DNA of 64,000 bases from an uncultured Bacilli bacterium (GTDB taxonomy: Bacteria; Bacillota_I; Bacilli_A; RF39; UBA660), in contig CAKOHG010000005.1 of assembly GCA_934085565.1 (NCBI GenBank), forward strand, positions 1 to 64,000, written 5' to 3'. Shown here piece by piece: positions 59,436 to 64,000 of the stretch. Made by a program: the position numbers and the translations under genes. The notes under the pieces are model-generated. The model saw only the letters and a list, made by a program, of their open reading frames with translations, did not search any database and had not been told where the DNA came from. Every line of letters starts with the position of its first letter. Position 1 is the stretch's first letter.

Positions 59436-59511
59436 TGGCGCTCGATGTAGGACTCGAACCTACGACCTAACGGTTAACAGCCGTGCGCTCTACCGACTGA
59501 GCTAATCGAGC
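59436..59511 (-). tRNA. tRNA-Asn (anticodon GTT)
   Basis: Acceptor GCTCGAT/ATCGAGC, D-arm GCTC...GAGC, anticodon loop CTGTTAA, T-arm with GGTTCGAGTCC, discriminator G and encoded CCA. All stems pair. Confidence 0.95.
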
Positions 59512-59575
59512 AGTACAAATAGATTATATATCACTTTATTTAGATTTGTCAATAATAAAATGATAAAATTTAAAA

Positions 59576-59652
59576 TGGGGCGAAATAAGGGGGTCGAACC
59601 CTTGCATGCCGGAGCCACAATCCGGTGTGTTAACCACTTCACCAATTCCGCC
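59576..59652 (-). tRNA. tRNA-His (anticodon GTG)
   Basis: Anticodon loop TTGTGGC, T-arm GGGTTCGAACCC, acceptor GCGGAAT/ATTTCGC, and the extra 5' G(-1) facing discriminator C that marks tRNA-His. CCA is encoded. It is probably co-transcribed with tRNA-Asn. Confidence 0.95.
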
Positions 59653-59828
59653 ATATGAATAGTATTTTAGCAAAAAAAATATTGTTTTTCAAGTAGGATA
59701 TGTTAATTATTAATATTTTTCTCTCTGTTTATGTATTTCATTAATAAAAATATGCTTTTTATAAAATAATTAAATGGTACTAGACAAAATATAAAAAAAT
59801 ATTATAATAATTATATAATTTATTGCTT

Positions 59829-60016
59829 GGAAGAGTACATTTAATCATTTTATTAGAGACTTTGAGGTTGGTGAAATCAAAGAAAATGATATATGGAAAG
59901 ACACCAGCATAAAAATAAAACGTATTTCTTGCGTTAAAAGAAAAAGTGCATAGACTCTATGAATTAAGGTGGTACCGCGGGTTTTACTCGTCCTTAAGTT
60001 TTGTAGAGTCTTTTTA
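59829..60016 (+). promoter_or_regulatory. T-box leader, aspartate-specific
   Basis: Core AAGGTGGTACCGCGG at 59965-59979 followed by ACTCGTCC. Stem I is visible (AATCATT/AATGAT, CTTTG/CAAAG), and directly after it GGAAA-GAC-AC gives a GAC (Asp) specifier at 59900-59902, at the same place as CTT in the leuS leader. An inverted repeat AGACTCTA/TAGAGTCT with T5 closes the leader. TAGACA, 16 bases, TATAAT (59781-59808) is the likely promoter. The stretch 59653-59780 shows nothing else I can name. Confidence 0.92.
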
Positions 60017-60030
60017 TATTAGGAGGATTT

Positions 60031-61779
60031 ATGAAAAAATTATGGAATAATGAAATTACTAAAGAAATGTTAAATGAAAAAGTAACCGTTTATGGTTGGG
60101 TTCAAAAAAAGAGAAATTTAGGAGGACTCATCTTTATTGATTTAAGAGATAGAAGTGGTCTTGTCCAACTTGTTTTAAATCCTGATAATCAAAATTATGA
60201 AACAGCTGAACAAGTGAAAAATGAATATGTTTTAAAAGTAGAAGGTACCGTTACTTTAAGAGAACAACCAAATAAAGAGATTAAATCTGGAGAAATTGAA
60301 ATTGATGTTGAAAACCTAGAAATATTAAATAATGCTAGTGAATTACCATTTCAAATTACGGATGATACGAATGCTTTAGAAGATACTCGCCTTAAATATC
60401 GTTATTTAGATATTCGTCGTGATGAAATTAAAAATAAACTAATTACACGTAGTAAAATCATGATGGCTATTCGTAAGTTTTTAACTAATAATGATTTTAT
60501 TGAAGTGGAGACACCTGTTTTATGTAAATCTACTCCAGAAGGAGCAAGAGATTACTTAGTACCTAGCAGAGTTAATGAGGGAAAATTTTATGCTTTACCT
60601 CAAAGTCCCCAATTATTTAAACAACTTTTGATGGTTGGTGGTATTGAAAGATATTTTCAAATTGCAAAATGCTTCCGTGACGAAGATTTAAGAGCAGATA
60701 GACAACCAGAGTTTACACAAGTGGATATGGAAATGAGCTTTGTCAGTGAAGAAGATATTATGTCTATGACTGAAAATTTGATTGCTTCTGTTTTTAAAGA
60801 AATAAAAGGTATTGATATTGCCTTACCACTCCAAAGAATGAAATGGACAGACGCTATGAAATATTATGGCTCTGATAAACCAGATTTACGTTATGACATG
60901 AAAATCGAAGAAATTAAAGAATGTTTTAAGGATACTACGATTGAGTTTTTACAAAAAGCTTATCAAAACAATGAAAATATCGATGCGATTGTAGCGAAAA
61001 ATGCTACCGAACATTATTCTCGTAAAGAAATTGATAAGTGTACAGAATTTGTAAAACAAAGAGGAGCCAGTGGTTTAATCTATTTAAAATATGATGAAGA
61101 GCTTACTGGTAGCATTGCTAAAAATTTAACCGAAGAAGAGAAAAAGACTATCATTTCGAGACTTTCTTTAGAAAAAGGAGATGTTGTCTTTATTGTTGTC
61201 GGTAATAAAATGAAAACTGTTTTAGGTGCTTTAAGATGTAAAGTAGCAAATGATTTAAATATTATTGATAAAAATATTTATCGTCTTCTTTGGGTAGTAG
61301 ATTTTCCAACTTTTGAATATAGTGAAGAAGAACAACGTTTTGTTGCCTGTCATCATCCTTTTACGGCACCAAAAGATGAAGATGTGGATAAGTTAATTAA
61401 TGATAAAGAAAATTGTTATTCTAAAGCTTATGATATTGTTATCAACGGTTATGAAGCCGGGGGAGGTTCTATTCGTATTCATGATTCAAAAATTCAAGAA
61501 AAAATGTTTGAAGCTCTTGAATTAACAGAAGAAGATATTCAAAATAAATTTGGCTTCTTTGTGAATGCTTTAAAATATGGAACTCCTCCTCATGGTGGTT
61601 TAGCTATCGGTCTTGATAGACTTACTATGCTTCTTACAAATACAGAAAATATTCGTGATGTTATTGCTTTTCCAAAAACAGCCAGCGCTTCTGATTTAAT
61701 GAGTGAGTGTCCGAATATAGTGGATCAAAAACAATTAGACGATTTACATATTGCATTAAAAACAAAAGAACAACGTTAA
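60031..61779 (+). CDS. aspS: aspartyl-tRNA synthetase
   Basis: Class IIb synthetase; 582 aa, bacterial type. N-terminal OB anticodon-binding domain (VTVYGWVQKKRNLGGLIFID), motif 2 FRDEDLRADRQPEFTQVDMEMSF in parts (CFRDEDLRADRQ), bacterial GAD insertion in the middle, and motif 3 GLAIGLDRLTMLL. The preceding GAC T-box fits aspartate-responsive control. AGGAGG precedes the ATG. Confidence 0.96.
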   Translation: MKKLWNNEITKEMLNEKVTVYGWVQKKRNLGGLIFIDLRDRSGLVQLVLNPDNQNYETAEQVKNEYVLKVEGTVTLREQPNKEIKSGEIEIDVENLEILNNASELPFQITDDTNALEDTRLKYRYLDIRRDEIKNKLITRSKIMMAIRKFLTNNDFIEVETPVLCKSTPEGARDYLVPSRVNEGKFYALPQSPQLFKQLLMVGGIERYFQIAKCFRDEDLRADRQPEFTQVDMEMSFVSEEDIMSMTENLIASVFKEIKGIDIALPLQRMKWTDAMKYYGSDKPDLRYDMKIEEIKECFKDTTIEFLQKAYQNNENIDAIVAKNATEHYSRKEIDKCTEFVKQRGASGLIYLKYDEELTGSIAKNLTEEEKKTIISRLSLEKGDVVFIVVGNKMKTVLGALRCKVANDLNIIDKNIYRLLWVVDFPTFEYSEEEQRFVACHHPFTAPKDEDVDKLINDKENCYSKAYDIVINGYEAGGGSIRIHDSKIQEKMFEALELTEEDIQNKFGFFVNALKYGTPPHGGLAIGLDRLTMLLTNTENIRDVIAFPKTASASDLMSECPNIVDQKQLDDLHIALKTKEQR

Positions 61780-61798
61780 AAAAAGACGTTGTTTTTTT
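61770..61798 (+). terminator. intrinsic terminator after aspS
   Basis: ACAACGT pairs with ACGTTGT across a 9-base A-rich loop, then T's; overlaps the stop codon. Confidence 0.85.
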
Positions 61799-61885
61799 GT
61801 GAAATAATTTTTAAACTTGTAAAGTTTTTGTCAATTTTTTTAATGGTTTAAGGTATTATTAAAATTTTTTTGAAAAATTACACAT

Positions 61886-61931
61886 AAAAAAAAGGAAATC
61901 GAAGATTTTTCTTGTATATATAAGTAGAAGG
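61886..61931 (+). promoter_or_regulatory. shared 45-bp upstream element, copy 5
   Basis: A8, GGAAATC, loop GAA, GATTTTT, CTTG, TATATATAAGTAGAAGG. A second leader hairpin, GATAATTT/AAATTATC, follows before the AGAAGAGGA ribosome site. Confidence 0.75.
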
Positions 61932-61979
61932 ATAATTTAAAGCTAGCAAAATTATCTTTCTTAGAAGAGGACACTAGAC

Positions 61980-62807
61980 ATGATAAGAGAATTAGAAGAA
62001 ACAAAAAAATTTTACAGTTGTCGTTACGACAGAACATTTAAAGAAGTATTTTTAAAAGAAGAAAATGAGGATTTATTAGTAGCTTTACTAGAGCTTACTT
62101 TAAACCTTAAAGTCTATGAAATTCAAAGACTTAATGTAGAAACCCTTCAAGGGAATATTAATACTCGTAAAAAGTATTGTGATTTGCTTTTAAAAACGAG
62201 TGAAGGTTATATTGGTATTGAGATTAATTCAGAACCTAAAGATTATCTTCATACCAGAAACTTAGCCTTTTTATGTAACGTTTATAGTAGATATACTTTA
62301 AAAGGTGATAGTTATAGTGAAGATACTTTAATTATTCAATTAAATCTCACTTATGGTATGAATAAGAAAGATAATAAAATATGTCGGATTTATACTTTGA
62401 ATGATGGTGAGAAAAACTTTGTTCGTAACTTTAAAATTGTGGAATGGAATATGGACAAAGTCTTAAATTATTGGTATGCTAAAGACGAAGTAAACATTCA
62501 AAAATTCAAGTATTTAATAATGCTTGATTTAAATGAAGAAGACTTGGCAAAATTACCAAGTGATAGAAAGGTAATGAAATTTATGAACGAAGTTAAGAAA
62601 GTAAATGAAGACCCAGAATTTTTTAATTATATGACTAAAGAAGAAGATGAAGAAAAACGTCGTACTACTGAAATTAAAGAAGCAAAAAAAGAAAGAAATA
62701 TTGAAGTCGCTAAGGATCTTTTAAAGTTAAATACTCCACTAGAGACAATAATGATAGCCTCCAAACTAAGCAAAGAAGAAATTGAAAAACTTAAAAATAA
62801 TATATAA
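61980..62807 (+). CDS. Rpn/COG5464-type PD-(D/E)XK family protein, copy 3
   Basis: 275 aa. Family landmarks: YDRTFKEVFLKEENEDLL at the start, RKKYCDLLLKTSEGYIGIEIN with the candidate catalytic Asp and Glu, SKLSKEEIEKLKNN at the end. This subgroup differs from the copies at 4.7 and 27 kb. Compared with the next copy it lacks the GIDIG segment before KKERN. Probable nuclease with recombination-promoting or defence role, by family only. It may be mobile by duplication. Confidence 0.82.
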   Translation: MIRELEETKKFYSCRYDRTFKEVFLKEENEDLLVALLELTLNLKVYEIQRLNVETLQGNINTRKKYCDLLLKTSEGYIGIEINSEPKDYLHTRNLAFLCNVYSRYTLKGDSYSEDTLIIQLNLTYGMNKKDNKICRIYTLNDGEKNFVRNFKIVEWNMDKVLNYWYAKDEVNIQKFKYLIMLDLNEEDLAKLPSDRKVMKFMNEVKKVNEDPEFFNYMTKEEDEEKRRTTEIKEAKKERNIEVAKDLLKLNTPLETIMIASKLSKEEIEKLKNNI

Positions 62808-62876
62808 ACTCACGAAAAGTAAGCCTTAAATGTGCTTATTTTTTTATTTATTAAATTTTTTTGACAAATTACACAT

Positions 62877-62922
62877 AAAAAAAAGGAAATCGAAGATTTT
62901 TTTTGTATATATAAGTAGAAGG
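62877..62922 (+). promoter_or_regulatory. shared 45-bp upstream element, copy 6
   Basis: A8, GGAAATC, loop GAA, GATTTTT, TTTG, TATATATAAGTAGAAGG, 991 bases after copy 5 and duplicated with the gene. Confidence 0.75.
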
Positions 62923-62970
62923 ATAATTTAAAGCTAGCAAAATTATCTTTCTTAGAAGAGGACACTAAAC

Positions 62971-63822
62971 ATGATAAGAGAATTAGAAGAAGTAAAAAAA
63001 TTTTACAGTTGTCGTTATGACAGAACATTTAAAGAAGTATTTTTAAAAGAAGAAAACGAGGATTTACTAGTAGCTTTACTAGAGCTTACTTTAAACCTTA
63101 AAGTCTATGAAATTCAAAGACTTAATGTAGAAACCCTTCAAGGGAATATTAATACTCGTAAAAAGTATTGTGATTTGCTTTTAAAAACGAGTGAAGGTTA
63201 TATTGGTATTGAGATTAATTCAGAACCTAAAGATTATCTTCATACCAGAAACTTAGCCTTTTTATGTAACGTTTATAGTAGATATACTTTAAAAGGTGAT
63301 AGTTATAGTGAAGATACTTTAATTATTCAATTAAATCTCACTTATGGTATGAATAAGAAAGATAATAAAATATGTCGGATTTATACTTTGAATGATGGTG
63401 AGAAAAACTTTGTTCGTAACTTTAAAATTGTGGAATGGAATATGGACAAAGTCTTAAATTATTGGTATGCTAAAGACGAAGTAAACATTCAGAAATTCAA
63501 GTATTTAATTATGCTTGATTTAAATGAAGAAGACTTGGCAAAATTGTCAAATGATAGAAAGGTAATGAAATTTATGAATGAAGTTAAGAAAGTAAATGAA
63601 GACCCAGAATTTTTTAGTTATATGACCAAAGAAGAAGATGAAGAAAAGTGTCATAATACTGAACTTAAAGAAGCCATGGACACGGGTATTGATATTGGTA
63701 AAAAAGAAAGAAATATTGAAGTCGCTAATGATCTTTTAAAGTTAAATACTCCACTAGAAACAATAATGATAGCCTCAAAACTAAGCAAAGAAGATATTTT
63801 AAAACTTAAAAATAATATGTAA
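62971..63822 (+). CDS. Rpn/COG5464-type PD-(D/E)XK family protein, copy 4
   Basis: 283 aa, almost identical to the preceding copy for the first 200 residues, with the same IEIN catalytic strand. Near the C-terminus it has EKCHNTELKEAMDTGIDIGKKERN where copy 3 has EKRRTTEIKEAKKERN, that is, an added G-x-x-x-G unit of the kind that varies in this family. The unaltered frame shows both copies are under selection or the duplication is recent. Confidence 0.82.
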   Translation: MIRELEEVKKFYSCRYDRTFKEVFLKEENEDLLVALLELTLNLKVYEIQRLNVETLQGNINTRKKYCDLLLKTSEGYIGIEINSEPKDYLHTRNLAFLCNVYSRYTLKGDSYSEDTLIIQLNLTYGMNKKDNKICRIYTLNDGEKNFVRNFKIVEWNMDKVLNYWYAKDEVNIQKFKYLIMLDLNEEDLAKLSNDRKVMKFMNEVKKVNEDPEFFSYMTKEEDEEKCHNTELKEAMDTGIDIGKKERNIEVANDLLKLNTPLETIMIASKLSKEDILKLKNNM

Positions 63823-63825
63823 AAT

Positions 63826-64000
63826 ATGCTTGATTTAAATGAAGAAGATTTGGCAAAACTACCAAGTGATAGAAAGGTAATGAAATTTATGAACGAAGTT
63901 AAGAAAGTAAATGAAGACCCAGAATTTTTTAGTTATATGACTAAGGAAGAAGATGAAGAAAAACGTCGTACTACTGAAATTAAAGAAGCAAAAAAAGAAA
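63826..64000 (+). pseudogene. 5'-truncated Rpn-type copy 5, running off the window
   Basis: Starts three bases after the stop of copy 4 at an ATG (MLDLNEEDLAKLPSDRKVMK) homologous to codon 181 of copies 3 and 4, and stays open to the window edge. The sequence follows copy 3 (LPSDRK, EKRRTTEIKEAKKE) rather than copy 4. It has no ribosome site or upstream element, so it is probably a broken remnant of the array; an expressed C-terminal fragment cannot be excluded. Confidence 0.7.

Larger units (their letters stand above)
61862..63822 (+). repeat. tandem duplication, 991-bp period, carrying Rpn-type genes
   Basis: 61862-62807 and 62853-63822 are near-identical in register (offset 991): upstream element, leader hairpin and about the first 200 codons differ by only scattered bases. 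The copies diverge mainly near the 3' end, where the second has an extra eight codons. A partial third copy follows from 63826. Confidence 0.9.

Noticed and set aside
59378..59436. yybP-ykoY manganese riboswitch upstream of the YtaF/MntP-like gene
   Set aside because: The leader between the tRNA terminator and the gene is too short and lacks the conserved loops.
62810..63028. Minus-strand frames over the shared element (also 61840-62037)
   Set aside because: Antisense to conserved coding starts; the likeness between them comes from the tandem duplication.
1..64000. Mycoplasma-type code (UGA = Trp)
   Set aside because: Genes end at UGA with intact family-length proteins, and tryptophans in conserved motifs use UGG.

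Overview
The window is A+T-rich bacterial chromosome, translated with the standard bacterial code (UGA is a stop, for example at the end of recG). Gene order and content point to an uncultured low-GC Firmicute of the Bacilli/Erysipelotrichia/RF39-like group. Supporting signs are two T-box leaders, a spoVID-ysxE-like pair, nfo beside a DUF2624-type gene, YtxH, TcaA-like and DUF1292 proteins, and many short intrinsic terminators. That placement is an inference; no species can be named from the sequence.

Layout. 1-4700: the 3' end of a 5S rRNA, then tsaE-tsaB-rimI-tsaD (t6A modification of tRNA) and a convergent uvrB. 4700-9200: an accessory stretch with an Rpn/COG5464-type PD-(D/E)XK protein and two paralogous membrane-anchored surface proteins, each divergent from a small DNA-binding regulator (XRE-type, Arc-type) with palindromes in the shared intergenic region. 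9200-24400: a cell-surface polysaccharide locus with an ABC exporter pair, multidomain glycosyltransferases, DUF2142, GtrA/GtrB-like lipid-linked sugar enzymes, DUF2304, a small DMT-type transporter and a sugar epimerase/dehydratase. 24400-26750: recG flanked by two candidate small RNAs of the same design. 26750-31250: a second Rpn-type gene, a third surface protein and an unrecognised 574-aa gene. 31250-48150: housekeeping and membrane genes (tex, asnB, PAP2, CmpB-like, YtxH, a frameshifted relQ-like gene, TcaA-like, T-box/leuS, PanE-like, mtnN, hexose phosphomutase). 48200-59350: SpoVID/YsxE-like genes, a lone prepilin, nfo, a class B PBP, a DUF1016 N-domain protein, a two-component system, dusB and a YtaF/MntP-like protein. 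59400-64000: tRNA-Asn, tRNA-His, T-box/aspS, then a tandem array of Rpn-type genes running off the end.

The strongest unexplained signal is a 45-bp element repeated six times in the window, always just upstream of and co-oriented with a gene: four Rpn-type PD-(D/E)XK genes, a stand-alone DUF1016 N-terminal domain and a 45-codon membrane ORF. It has an A-tract, a short hairpin with one compensatory base-pair change between copies, and a TATATA box. It looks like a common promoter/operator tying scattered nuclease-like genes into one regulon. Other signals of note are the surface-protein/regulator pairs with their operators, the C-terminal divergence between the two surface paralogs, the twin small RNAs around recG, and the relQ frameshift.
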